This document shows, piece by piece, positions 1 through 10,925 of a stretch of 64,000 nt of DNA. Positions within the stretch are counted from its first letter, which is position 1. Each line of letters starts with the position of its first letter. Source of the stretch: Apoderus coryli. Its lineage: Eukaryota; Arthropoda; Insecta; Coleoptera; Attelabidae. The stretch lies in NCBI GenBank assembly GCA_911728435.2, contig OU452209.1, forward strand, positions 10,832,869 to 10,896,868, given 5' to 3'. The notes under the pieces are model-generated. The model was not told where the DNA came from and did no database searches. It saw nothing but the letters and a program-made list of their open reading frames with translations. The position numbers and the translations under genes were made by a program.

Positions 1-560
1 TTGGTTTTTATTATATGCCACCGCTTCTTTGTAAGGATAATAACAGTAAATTTAAATAAAACCCGATAATAATGCAAATAGGTAATTTAATTTAATCCGT
101 TCAGTACAATAGCTTTTTTCTATATTCGACTATTCTCTAAGAACATAATCATCTAACTAAAAAATCACTTCTACTTTCGGCATCCAAATTGAAACTTGTA
201 CATTCAAAATGAAAATGTTAACATAAACAATGTTTAGGAATCTTGTGTCATATGGTATAATGATTGAAATATAACTAATAACACATTAACTATTATAGGA
301 AGTGTGTTAAAATAAACAGTTGCAGGTAATCGAATAATACAATTCCCTTTCTATAATTAATATTATAACATATTTATTTTTTTAAACTTATATGGTATAT
401 TCTCTTAAAGAGATCATAAATTTATCCACTCATTATTAAAATTGAATCCGATTATAATTCGGAAATTTTGAATGGAGACGAAACTTGCTACGTGCAATAA
501 TCAAACAAAGCGTCAAACATTTCTGAAGTATATTTTCGTTATTTGACCCAAACGCTTAGA
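1..560. other. AT-rich intergenic DNA, no gene seen
   Basis: No convincing coding region, RNA or terminal repeat was seen before the LINE that begins near position 570. Confidence 0.5.
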
Positions 561-569
561 GAAGATATC

Positions 570-2275
570 GTAGATGAAGATAGATGTTGCAAACATTTTT
601 GCAGAAAAGTTTTGTTCGTTTTTTACAATGGATGGCAGTGGGCCGATGCCTGAGATAATGAGAGATGCCCTTTATGGTGCTGGTATTGACAATGTGGTCT
701 TTACATCGGAAAATGTTCTAGACGCCATAAAACCACTATAAAGATAGATTCGAGTCCGGGTCTGGACGGCGTTCCTGTGGTGATTCTGCAAAAGTGTGCG
801 GCTGCTTTCTCTGAACCTCTTGCTAGAGTTTTTACGAATATATTCCAGAGAGGGTCATTTCCAATTCACTGGGCTGAAAGCATTGTGATTTCCATTTATA
901 AAAAGGGTGACAAGCATGTTTCTGGAAATTACAGACCAATTAGCCTAACCTCGAACTTATGTAAGTGCATGGAAAAAGATATTACTGGCTTTGCGCTCGA
1001 GAACAATATAATTCCGGCGGTGCAGCATGGTTTTCTTCCCGGAAGGTCAACAGAAACAAACTTGTTGACTTGTGTCAACGACTGGACATCGAGTAGCGAT
1101 AACAATGAACAATGAACCAATAGATGTTGTTTACCTGGATTTTGAGAAGGCATTTGATACGGTTCCGTTTCGTAGACTGCTGCGCAAGCTGAATTGCTGT
1201 GGTCTGCGTGGTGATCTGCTTATGTGGATAGAAAAAATTTCTGACTGAGCGAAAGTCCAGGGTCAGGATCGGAGGATGTTATTCGCGGTCCTTTGATATC
1301 CTTAGCGGAGTTCCTCAGGGGTCGATGTTGGGACCACTCTTGTTCGCCTTATATATCAGTGATCTGGCATCTTTTGTCCGGTCCAAGATACAGTTTTATG
1401 CAGATGATGCCAAGATTTATTACAATCCTGTTACGCAATATGAGCAAGCGGTGGGAGATTTTCGGGCCGTGGAGGCGTGGACGCGTGACTGGCTGATGAC
1501 GTTGAATGTTGGAAAGTGTTCGGTTATGCACCTCGGAAAGAACAACCCGCGTGTCGCGTCTGTTGTAAATGGTCACACCCTCACCGAGGTTGCAGAACAA
1601 AAAGACTTGGGTGTTGTCATCTGTGGGGAACTCAAATGGGAAAAGCAAATTACGAGGATCGTCAAGAGAGCAAATTCAATGACTTACCTGATACAACGTG
1701 TATTTAATGACCACTCCACCGCTATGATTGTAAAATTGTACAAGTGTTACATACGACCAATTCTGGAGTACGCCCTTATTATGTGAAAGACATAGAACTC
1801 TTAGAACGTGTGCAAAGAAGAATAACGAAAATTCCACCAGAATTGAGGAATTTACCATATGAGGATCGCCTTACTAGAATGAACTTAACAACACTGGCTG
1901 CTCGTAGGCTTCGTGGCGACTTGATACAGACTTATAAAATTGTAAATAACTACTATAACACACCACTTAATATGTTTCATGTTAACGACAGAAGAGAATT
2001 GAGAAGTCACTCTAAAAAACTTTCTAAAGAGAGATGTGCGCGAATGTGTAGGAAGAATTTCTTGACGAACAGAGTGGTGTATATGTGGAACGGTCTTAAT
2101 GAGGACACAGTGAGTGCGCCATCGGTCAATGCGTTTAAGAATCGTTTGGATTGTGAACTGGAAAATGGTCCTGCGACAATTACACACTACTTTTAAAATT
2201 CTTATCTGTAATAAATTGGTATAAAAGTAGTTTCATCGGGAAACCGCTCACTACTTTAACTAATAATAATAATTA
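570..2275 (+). mobile_element. 5'-truncated LINE (CR1/Jockey-like), broken reverse transcriptase
   Basis: Three frames carry one reverse transcriptase. The endonuclease-RT linker starts near 574 and frameshifts near 738. The fingers motif YRPISL is at about 930-950. The palm motif DFEKAFDTV (first catalytic Asp) is at 1138-1165 and GVPQGSMLGPLLF at 1310-1350. The catalytic box is FYADDAK at about 1393-1413. The thumb and C-terminal region, including RLRGDLI, runs through 2187. At least three frameshifts separate these blocks, so the copy is dead. The 3' UTR ends in a TAATAATAATAATT tail near 2258-2275, as in LINEs with simple-repeat tails. The apurinic endonuclease is absent, which is the usual 5' truncation. 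Confidence 0.85.
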
Positions 2276-2664
2276 TAGTACTCTGTTTGATGCGTTACTG
2301 TTCCGTATTGCGAAATAATTTAAGATTTTTTTTTCGGATAGTGGGTTACAGGACCGTAATAAAGCACATGCAATCAGGATTCAGCGACGTTTCGCGGCTT
2401 TATTTCCACTTTTTAAGCTAAAATTTTTTACATTTTTTATAATAAAAAGTTTGTCAGAAACATGGAGACGGTCAACAAAATTACAAACAATTCAAAATTA
2501 CACAATTAAAATTAATTCAACAATCAAAAAATTACTCAAAAACATCAATAAACAAACAGTTATTAATTACTAATTACCTTCTTCCAGTTAGAATGTACAA
2601 TTAAAACAATTAGATTTCATTTTCATATACAAATACAGAATTTACAAAAATTGTACGACTTATA
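2276..2664. other. AT-rich spacer
   Basis: No ORF or repeat structure was recognised between the LINE tail and the TIR element starting at 2665. Confidence 0.4.
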
Positions 2665-3259
2665 CAGGGTGATTCATTATGGTTGCAACAAACGAAAACT
2701 GGAGATTGCTGAAAACAATTCAAGCATTTTTTTCCATTGAAACCATGTCCGCAAATGCTTCGTTATCGAGATACAGGGTGTACAAATTTAGTCGTCAAAT
2801 TAACTTTTTTGTTCATTTCTCAAAAACTAACTATCCGATTTTGACAAAATTTTACATGCATTTCAGGACAGATAACATAAAATATTCTGAATTATTTTGG
2901 CTTTCATTAACTTTTCATTGGCGTAGATATAGGGGGCATTTGGATAAATTTTACACATAAATTAGTTAAACACAGCTTTGACAAGCTTCATTATTTTAAA
3001 TTATACTTTTTTAAAAAGATCAACTTATAAGCTACAAAAAAGTTAATTACGTCGATGTTGTGGTTTCTACCATTTTTATAGAAACCGATAAATTGCAAGT
3101 TAATGGTAGATTTGAATCAAAATAACGTTTGCCAGAAATCAAAATGAAAAATCAAAGTTGCCGTGGAAAACGATTTAATAATAACAAATTACTTAACAAC
3201 AAATTTTAAGGCCTATCAGTACAATTAAAAATTTAACAATAAAGAAACTAAATTCGATA

Positions 3260-3955
3260 TTAAAATAAGAAAATTAATAACAACTGTTCAAACTGCCCTC
3301 CATTGACATTAATGCACATTTTACATCTTTCAACTAATGAATTTGTAGCTCTAATAAAGATATTATGATTGTTTCTTATTTTCCTAGCAGCTTCATGAAC
3401 AATCTCCAGTAGTTGGTTTTCATTTATAATTGGTATACTGTAAACCAATTGTTTCATGTACCCCTATAAAAAGAAGTCGAGCGGATTCAGTTCCGGTGAT
3501 CTTGGAGGCCACTCAATGGAACCTCCCAAACCAATCAAATTGTTTCCAAACAGTTGATTTAAAACTTTAGTTACTTGTCTACTACGGTGCGTAAGGGCAC
3601 CGTCATGTTGATACCACATGTTTTGCACAATATTCAGAGGTACATCCTCAATAATTTCGAGCAGGCGGTTGTGTAGGAAAAGATTGTATTGATTTGAGTT
3701 TAAATGCCCATTAATTACGAACAACGGCAATAATTTATTGTTAAACATGCCACCCCAAACATTGATACTAAAACGTTCTTGGAAATTTCGTGGCCTAATA
3801 GCACGAGGGTTGTTGAAAGACTATACATGTACATTACGGTTTGTATTTATGCCATCTCTAGTAAAAGTTGCTTCATCTGACCAGAGCACTTTCTCTAAAA
3901 ATCTTTCATCTTCTTGATGCTTACCAAGCACCCAATTACAAAATAGTAATTATCC
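3260..3955 (-). pseudogene. Tc1/mariner-type DDE transposase, broken copy 1
   Basis: Reading the minus strand from 3955 to 3260 gives, in order: LWSDEATF (first catalytic Asp), the block with FNNKLLPLFV, WYQHDGA (second Asp), WPPRSPELNPLDFFL (third Asp) and a C-terminal helix region ending near GGQFEQLL. About 41 residues separate the second and third Asp, which recalls the DD41D branch of the superfamily rather than DD34E/DD34D. A stop follows HV in the N-terminal part. A second stop replaces the expected Trp right after NPLDFFL. The N-terminal DNA-binding half is missing. Confidence 0.75.
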
Positions 3956-4431
3956 CAGGATGTAGGGCCTAGACATTTTGATGATGATAGAGATAGCGCA
4001 TTTCTCGATTTAATAGTCTCCAAACAGTTGTTCGAGGTACCTAATGCCAATTAAGTTGGTATTCTTCTCGTGATTATTTTCGGATCGTCTAAACCTAAAT
4101 CAAAGATTAATCTACACAATTTTACACATAAATTAGTTAAACACAGCTTTGACAATCTTCATTATTTTAAATTATTAGTTTTTTAAAAAGAGCAACTTAT
4201 AAGCTACAAAAAAGTTAATTACGTCGATGTTGTGGTTTCTACCATTTTTATAGAAATCGAAAAATTGCAAGTTAATGGTAGATTTAAATCAAAATAACGT
4301 TTACCAGAAATCAAAATGAGAAATCAAAGTTGCCGTGGAAAACGATTTAATAATAACAAATCACTTAACAACAAATTTTAAGGCCTATCAGTACAATTAA
4401 AAATTTAACAATTAAAAAACTAAACTCGATA

Positions 4432-5141
4432 TTAAAATAAGAAAATTAATAACAGCTGTTCAAACTGCCCTCCATTGACAGTAATGCACATTTTACATCT
4501 TTCAACTAATGAATTTGTAGCTCTAATAATGATATTATGGTTGTTTCTTATTTTCCTAGCAGCTTCATGAACTATCTCCAGTAGTTGGTTTTCATTTATA
4601 ATTGGTACACTGTAAACCAATTGTTTCATGTACCCCCATAAAAAGAAGGCCACTCAATGGAACCTCCCAAACCAATCAAATTGTTTCCAAACAGTTAATT
4701 TAAAACTTTAGTTACTTGTCTACCACGGTGTGCGCAGGGGCTCCGTCATGTTGATACCACATGTTTTGAACAATATTCAGAGGTACATCCTCAATAAATT
4801 CGGGTAGGCGGTTGTGTAGGAAAAGACTGTATTGATTTGAGTTTAAATGCTCATTAATTACGAACAACGGCAATAATTTATTGTTAAACATGCCAAACAT
4901 TGATACTAAAACGTTCTTGAAAATTTCGCGGCCTAATAGCACGAGGGTTGTTTAAATACTATACATGTTCATTATGGTTTGTATTTATGCCATCTCTAGT
5001 AAAAGTTGCTTCATCTGACCAGAGCACTTGCTCTAAAAATCTTTCATGCTTACCAAGAACCCAATTACAAAATAGTAGGCGCCTTTCACAGTCTCCAGGA
5101 TGTAGGACCTGGACATCTTGATGTTGATAGAGATAGAGCAT
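4432..5141 (-). pseudogene. Tc1/mariner-type DDE transposase, broken copy 2
   Basis: This is the tandem partner of the copy at 3260-3955 and carries LWSDEATF, WYQHDGAPAH and the same C-terminal block. Compared with copy 1 it lacks about 31 bp at 4647-4650, which removes the stretch around SPELNPLD and with it the third catalytic Asp. A frameshift follows GAPAH near 4725. It cannot encode a working enzyme. It does keep the usual Pro-Ala after HDGA that copy 1 has lost. Confidence 0.72.
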
Positions 5142-6043
5142 TTCTCAATTTAATAGTTTCCAAACAGTTGTTCGAGGTAATGCCAATTGAGTTGGTATTC
5201 TTCTAGTGCTTATTTTCGGATCGTCTAAAACTAAATCCACTATGTTTTCTTCAGTTTAAATATTTAGACGATGCGGTCGTTTGTTAACTCTAGGTAAAAT
5301 GTTCCCTATCGTTCTAAGCCTGTAAAATGTAGCCGTCCATGTTTTGTGATATGGATGATGTCTATTAGGATAACTAATTTGGTATTCTCTGGCCGCTGCT
5401 CTTGCATTTGCATTACACAAACATATTCTTCAATTGAAAAACTCATTTTAATTTAGAAAAAAACATTCGCAAAATTAAAAACAACTAGGAAATAATAAAA
5501 CAATTTTAACTAATTTAAATTTGTTGCTGTCAAAGTTTTTTTTATTGTTGCGGCATCCGTTTTCCGTGGCAACTTTGATTTTTCATTTGGTTTTCTGGTA
5601 AACGTTATTTTGATTTAAATCTACCATTAACTTGCAATTTATCGCTTTCCATAAAAATGGTAGAAATCACAACATCGACGTAATTAACTTTTTTGTAGCT
5701 TATAAGTTGCTCTTTTTTAAAAAGTAATAATTTAAAATAATGAAGCTTGTCAAAGCTGTCTTTAATTAATTTATGTTAATGAAAGCCAAAATAATGCAGA
5801 TTATTTTAGGTTATCGGTCCCCAAATGCATGTAAAATTTTGTTGAAATCGGTTAGCTAGTTTTTGATAAATGAACAAGAAAGTTAATTTGACTACTAAAT
5901 TTGGATACCCTGTATCTCGATAACGAAGCATTTGCGGACATAGGTTCAATGACAAAAAATGCTTAAATCACTCTCAGCAATCTCCAGTTTTCGTTTGTTG
6001 CAACCATAATGAATCACCCTGTATACAATTACTATTAGTGGTC

Positions 6044-6253
6044 AATTCTAACTAAATTAAACATCAAGCAAATTTTTCTAAAAACGAGGGAATTTGACAT
6101 TTTAGTAAGTAAAAACGATTTTTTAGTAGTAGTTTTTATTATAATTTTGTGTTTCATCTGATATCATTTTTTTTTAAATCCTTTTTACTTACAAAAATGT
6201 CCAATTCCCTCGTGTTTGGAAAAATTTGTTTGATATTTAATTTAGTTAGAATT
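6044..6253. mobile_element. 210-bp palindromic MITE
   Basis: The stretch is nearly one inverted repeat. The left arm AATTCTAACTAAATTAAACA matches the right arm TTTAATTTAGTTAGAATT, and complementarity continues about 70 bp inward with a short AT-rich loop. It has no ORF. It sits about 20 bp from the end of the mariner-type element. Confidence 0.7.
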
Positions 6254-6281
6254 TAATTTTATTAATTTATTAATTAAATTT

Positions 6282-6452
6282 ATAAATTACTCAAATTAAG
6301 CGTGTCGGTCCTCAAATTAACTGTTTTATGAAGTGTAATATGTATCATCTCACTGATGTTGCGCTTTTTAAAATGATTGGTTTCTGTGTCCAGAATCTTG
6401 ACATCGTCAACATTGAAATGATGTCCATGTCGAAGCACGTGGTGTTTCTAAA
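6282..6452 (-). pseudogene. Penelope-like retroelement, C-terminal GIY-YIG nuclease tail fragment
   Basis: The minus strand reads HHVLRHGHHFNVDDVKIL, then DTETNHFKKRNISEMIHI and TVNLRTDTLNL. This is the characteristic end of Penelope-like proteins (a His-rich lead, VKILD, E..YYKR..SEMIHI, then NLQTDT). A stop near the start and the absence of the RT and the GIY-YIG core show it is a short remnant. A hammerhead-like core lies just beside it at 6501-6537 on the same strand. Confidence 0.65.
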
Positions 6453-6500
6453 GTAATCCATATTATTGCGAAAAGTTATATCGTTACTCAATTGAAATAA

Positions 6501-6537
6501 TACTACATGTTTCGAGAAACTGTGTTCTCATCGTCAG
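6501..6537 (-). ncRNA. Hammerhead-ribozyme-like core in a Penelope remnant
   Basis: The minus strand shows CTGACGA, a hairpin with GAGAA/TTCTC arms, GAAAC, a 5-nt loop ATGTA, then GTA. This matches the order CUGANGA, stem II, GAAA, very short stem III, NUH. Hammerheads with minimal stem III are known from Penelope-like elements. Stem I is not convincing from the flanks, so this is probably a decayed ribozyme. Confidence 0.45.
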
Positions 6538-6559
6538 TGGCACGACATTCATAATATAG

Positions 6560-7375
6560 TTACAGTTATCTAGAATCATCAAATATAGGTTCACCTGCTC
6601 AACAAGAAAAAACATATTTTTATAACATTATTATGTATACACAAAAAGAAATATAAGTTATTCAACAACTTGAAGAGTTGTTAATATCTTTCTTGTTATT
6701 TCACGCACTACAGATACCTCTGCACGTACTATAGTCAACCGCTAGCATGAACCAAACATCAGAGCTGGCACTTTCTCGTTAGGCGTGGTTTCAAAGAGAT
6801 TTTGAGTAGAAAATAAAGAAGTTGATATTCTTAACTCCAAATTGACACTCCCTGTATACTTTATTATTACATACACACTATATAACATTTATATCAAACT
6901 TTTTCCGTAAATCGAGATGCGGGGATAGTTCACGTTGCCTGAGACAACCTGTAACTATAACTTATGTAAACAAAATATTCGTATGATTATCTCTGTGTGA
7001 AAATGCGATATTCTTAGTTTTATTTTTTTCGAGATAGATTTGTTTGTTGTATATCTTCATAGAAGAGAAAATAATATCGGAAATAGGTACGTAGGTACCA
7101 TACATTCCAGGCACTTACCTACTTAAATTAGATTACAACAAACTGTGAGAAAAAGTAAATAACAAAATAAGCATTGCTTGACTATGGGTCGTTAGAGAGT
7201 AGGTATACTATTTATGTATGAAATACTGGATGGATTTGCTGATACTGATTGTTCAGTTTGCTAACAACAAACTGATTATCAGCTATATCTTTCAGTAATC
7301 CATACTACATCCCTCTCAAATTTAGTACCTACTACACGAACCTGCCAAAAGAGCATAGACAAAATATTTTTAATA
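6560..7375. other. AT-rich spacer
   Basis: No supported gene, TIR or tandem array was seen between the Penelope remnant and the foldback element. Confidence 0.4.
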
Positions 7376-8306
7376 TAGGGTGTTAGTTAATAAGTGCGAC
7401 AAACTCCAGGAGATAATTCTGCATGAAAAAATAATGACAGTTTGCTATATAAACATATGTCAGCAAATGCTTAGTTTTCTGAGATACGGGGTGATAAAAT
7501 TTTTCTTAAGAACTGAAGATTTATTGATTGCTCTGAAACCGGTGGAGATATGCAAATGAAATTTAGTGAGTTTTAAGAGGTAGTTATTGCGCATTTTTTG
7601 GCAAGCAATTAAGAATTTTATGTTTATCAGCGGCGCGCATGTGGGTTATGATGTCAATTTCTTTAAAGAAAAAAATGGTACGCCATCAAAATTTTTCAAA
7701 TTAAAAATCATTTTGGAATTCCTTGTTCAATTTGTGATGAAAAACCTCTCTTGCTTTTTTATCGTAGGGGGCATCGTTTGTGTGCAAAAAAATAAAACAT
7801 CTTACTCCGTATTTTTCATTTCTTTAATACATTATCAAGAACTATCTAATACAATAAACATTAAACAAAAACAATAAGAGAATAACACTAATAATAAAGA
7901 AACGCTAATTTGACATTTCCCAGAATGTTGACAGTAGCCTATACCTACTAGCGGCGCCGCGAGATGTTTTATTTTTTTTGCACAAATGCCCCCTACGATG
8001 AAAAACCAAGAGAGATTTTTTATTATAAATTGAACGAGGAATTCCAAAATTATTTTTAATTTGAAAAATTCCAGTGGCGTACAATTTTTTCTTTAAATTT
8101 TTTTAGATTATTAGGTACCCTTATGCGCGCCACTGATGAACATAATTCTTAATTGCATGTCAAAAAATGAGCAATAACTACCTCTTAAAACCCACTAAAT
8201 TTCATTTGCATATCTCCACCAGTTTCAGAGCAATCAATAAATAAATAAATAAATCTTCAGTTCTTAAGAAAAATTTTAACACCCCGTATCTCAGAAAACG
8301 AAGCAT
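7376..8306. mobile_element. Foldback element with arms of about 350 bp
   Basis: The left arm (about 7480-7800) and right arm (about 7960-8300) are inverted copies. Shared blocks are the 'cagttcttaag' region, 'gcatatctccacc' and the purine-rich GGGGGCAT tract. The outer left end, AGGGTGTTAGTTAATAAG, has no right partner, so the right terminus is lost. Short ORFs in the arms mirror each other and are not genes. Confidence 0.65.
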
Positions 8307-8414
8307 AGAATAATAACTATAGATAAGAAGGGTCAGTAGACGCTAAAAACGGCATCGCCTCGTCGCAATTCCAGCCACATTCTGGCCCGCTACTATATAT
8401 ACTATATTTATATA

Positions 8415-10249
8415 TGTTACGGGTAAAGTTAGATAAGCGAGTAAACCTAGGTTTACCCCGGTAAACTGCGAAATACCCAAGACTCTTGGGTAAAGTCCAA
8501 AATATATTTGGAATTGTACACGTTTCGGGCTTTACCCGGGTAAACCGGGTTCTATCCGTTTTCCCTTGGCTAAAGTTGGGTGTAGGAATTGGACATGGTG
8601 GTAAACATCAATATCACTTAAGATGTTATTAAGCTATATCTGCGCTTGTGTAAAGAGTATCAAAAAAAACTTAAATCCGTCAAAAAAGAACTTGTATTTA
8701 CGCCAGTGGTGTTTCGGAGATGAACAGCCGTTGTCAAGTGGATCTTATAGACTTGCAATCCTATCCAGATGGAGAATACAAATTTATCTTAACGAAATTT
8801 GTTCAGATACGTGCATTGAAATCGAAAAGGGCTGAGGAACTTCCTAAGATCCTGATAGACATATTTTGTATTTTTGGCGCGCCATCTATACTATAATCGG
8901 ACAACGGGCGGGAGTTCGCGAACCGTGTCATTGAAGTATTATGTTCCATGTGGAATGGCCTTAAAATAGTACATGGCAAAGCACATCATAGTCAGTCACA
9001 AGGCAGCGTGGAAAGAGCAAATCAAGATATACAAAATATGCTCATGACGTGGATGGACGATGAAAATTACTGGAGGCGATGGTCACAAGGTCTGCGATTT
9101 GTCCAATTAATGAAAAACAGGGCATACCACGATGGAATAAAACGCCGCCATGTTTGGGCATGATATTAAAGTCGGCCTATCCACATCAGCTTATCCAAAA
9201 GAAACTATTGAGAATCTACGAACCGAAGAAGAACTTGAAAAGTCGTCAGGGAATTTGGTGTAGAAGAACAGCGTGAACAAGAACAATACGAAGACCAGTC
9301 TATGTATAGTGGCCCACAAATAGACAATCCGCAAGAAAATATTACTGAAGGTGACAATATGGAAGGGGTCGACAATAATTATAAAGAAAACGCCAATAAT
9401 ATAGAAACTTCAGAAAATCATACCAAATGTGCAGAATGTGATGAGTCAAGTACAGAAGGTAATATAAGGTGTGAACTTTGCTTGTGCCAAACAAATATTC
9501 AGTAAAACAGAAGAGACGCAAAATAAATTTACAAAATTAAGCAAAAAAAGATGAAAGCTTTATCTAAATCGAAGTTCCCTCTATGTTCTGTTGGAGATAC
9601 AGTGAGAGTGAAAATTCCAGACGTTCATCGAGGGAGGGGCGATTTTAGAAACATTCTCTTATCGAGAAAACCTATGACGATTTTTATAAGCTAGCAAAGG
9701 AGAAAGGAACAATAGAGGAAATGTTTTCCAGGAACCAATTTTCTATGTGCAGTGAGAAACTTGTAGATCTGGAAAGTGTATCACCAGAAAAGAAGAGCTT
9801 ACGTCAGCTTGCAAACGAACAATCACTTTTAGGAGGTCAAGGTTATAAACGATATAACGGTAAAAGTAAATGCATGACCAATAAATGTAAATGTAAAGCT
9901 ATTGGAAATCTTTGCAACTTGAAATGTTACAGCAGCTTGCTGTCTTGTTTGAACAAATAAGCACGCGTGAGTAGATTACATTTAAGAGAATACAGTTTTA
10001 GAATTCTAATTTTTATTTGTAAAATGTGTTTTTTGAATTAAATATGTTTTTCAAACATTAATGGCCTTGTCATTTATGGTACATCCAAGTTTAACCAAGG
10101 GAAAGCGGATAAAACGCGGTTTACCTGGGTAAAGCCCGGAACGTGTACAATTCCAAATATATCTTGGACTTTACCCAAGAATCTTGGGTATTTCGCAGTT
10201 TACCCGGGTAAACCTAGGTTTACTCCCTTATCTAACTTAACCCGTAACA
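8415..10249 (+). mobile_element. Ginger2/KRBA2-like DNA transposon with 170-bp TIRs
   Basis: The ends are TGTTACGGGTAAAGTTAGAT at 8415 and its inverse at 10249, with TIRs of about 170 bp rich in GGTAAAC and CCTAGG palindromes. The flanks are TATA-rich, so a 4-bp duplication is plausible but not provable. The interior encodes an integrase-type transposase of the KRBA2-like family. TGT termini plus an integrase-like DDE enzyme are the hallmark of Ginger elements. Confidence 0.75.
8620..9960 (+). pseudogene. Ginger2/KRBA2-like integrase-type transposase, broken
   Basis: In order: an Asp block (DLIDLQSYPDGEYKF) at 8741, SDNGREF at about 8898, QSQGSVERANQ (catalytic Glu) at about 8990-9025, and KNRAYH near 9115. 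Then come a CAEC/CELC zinc-type pair at 9430-9482, VGDTVRVKIPDVHRGRG at about 9588-9640, and a Cys-rich tail at 9870-9957 containing CKCKAIGNLCNLKC. This block order and the tail match KRBA2-like proteins. An in-frame stop just before SDNGREF and frameshifts near 9150, 9270 and 9520 inactivate it. Confidence 0.75.
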
Positions 10250-10925
10250 TATATATACTATAAGATTCTATACTATAACTATAAGCGGCGCCGAATTGCT
10301 TTTATGACAGAGATAACAAAGGTGCCGACACGAGGTGAAGTAACTGTATATTAAACTCTGCCGAGACTAGAGGTTTCGAAAAAACCACTTTAGTCTCGAT
10401 CTCGGTCTCAGGATATTATACACAACCACCAATTATGTTTTCTCAAGCTGGTTTAATAAAGACTAAGTTAAGAAGAGTACTAAACGAAACTTCGTATAAG
10501 TGTTTTTTGTGTTCCTATCTTGGTCGAAATGTGATAAAGGGATGAACTTTTTAAATAAATTTATCATTTTAGCTATAGACTATTTTGATGTTCATGTGAT
10601 ATTTCAACAGCTGAACACTGTTATATGTTCCTCCCTCGTATCATAGGTATATTAAGCTAAATTTAATGACTGTAACAAAAAGTCATTATATCACCAAATA
10701 TAAGTGTTTTGCATATGAAGAGGAAGTACAAAATTAAAGTGAAATTTATTAAATATAGTAATTTTCCTGTATAACCATCTATTACAAAACTAAAGCAAGT
10801 ATAGTAATTATTATTAAGTTTATGCATAGGTACACAAAATATTCCCCGTTTCATTTATATTTCTAGTACGACAACTACTGACTGTGTTTATTAGTTTTAA
10901 ACAATAGTGTGAATTAATATTAAAT
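10250..10925. other. Region upstream of the His/Gly-rich gene
   Basis: No gene was recognised. A TATATTT box lies at about 10857-10863, followed about 25 bases later by ACTGACTG, and the gene's ATG is at 10926. This spacing suits a core promoter, but it was read by eye only. Confidence 0.35.

Larger units (their letters stand above)
2665..6021. mobile_element. Long-TIR Tc1/mariner-type (IS630 superfamily) DNA transposon
   Basis: The element starts CAGGGTGATTCATTATGGTT at 2665 and ends with its inverse at 6021. TA lies on both sides (2663-2664 and 6022-6023), as expected for TA target duplication. The inverted repeats run about 500 bp (2665 to about 3190, and about 5530 to 6021) with small differences. 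Between them lie two minus-strand transposase copies. About 1.15 kb (2945-4100) is repeated at 4115-5230, so the body is a partial tandem duplication or a fusion of two copies. Confidence 0.8.
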
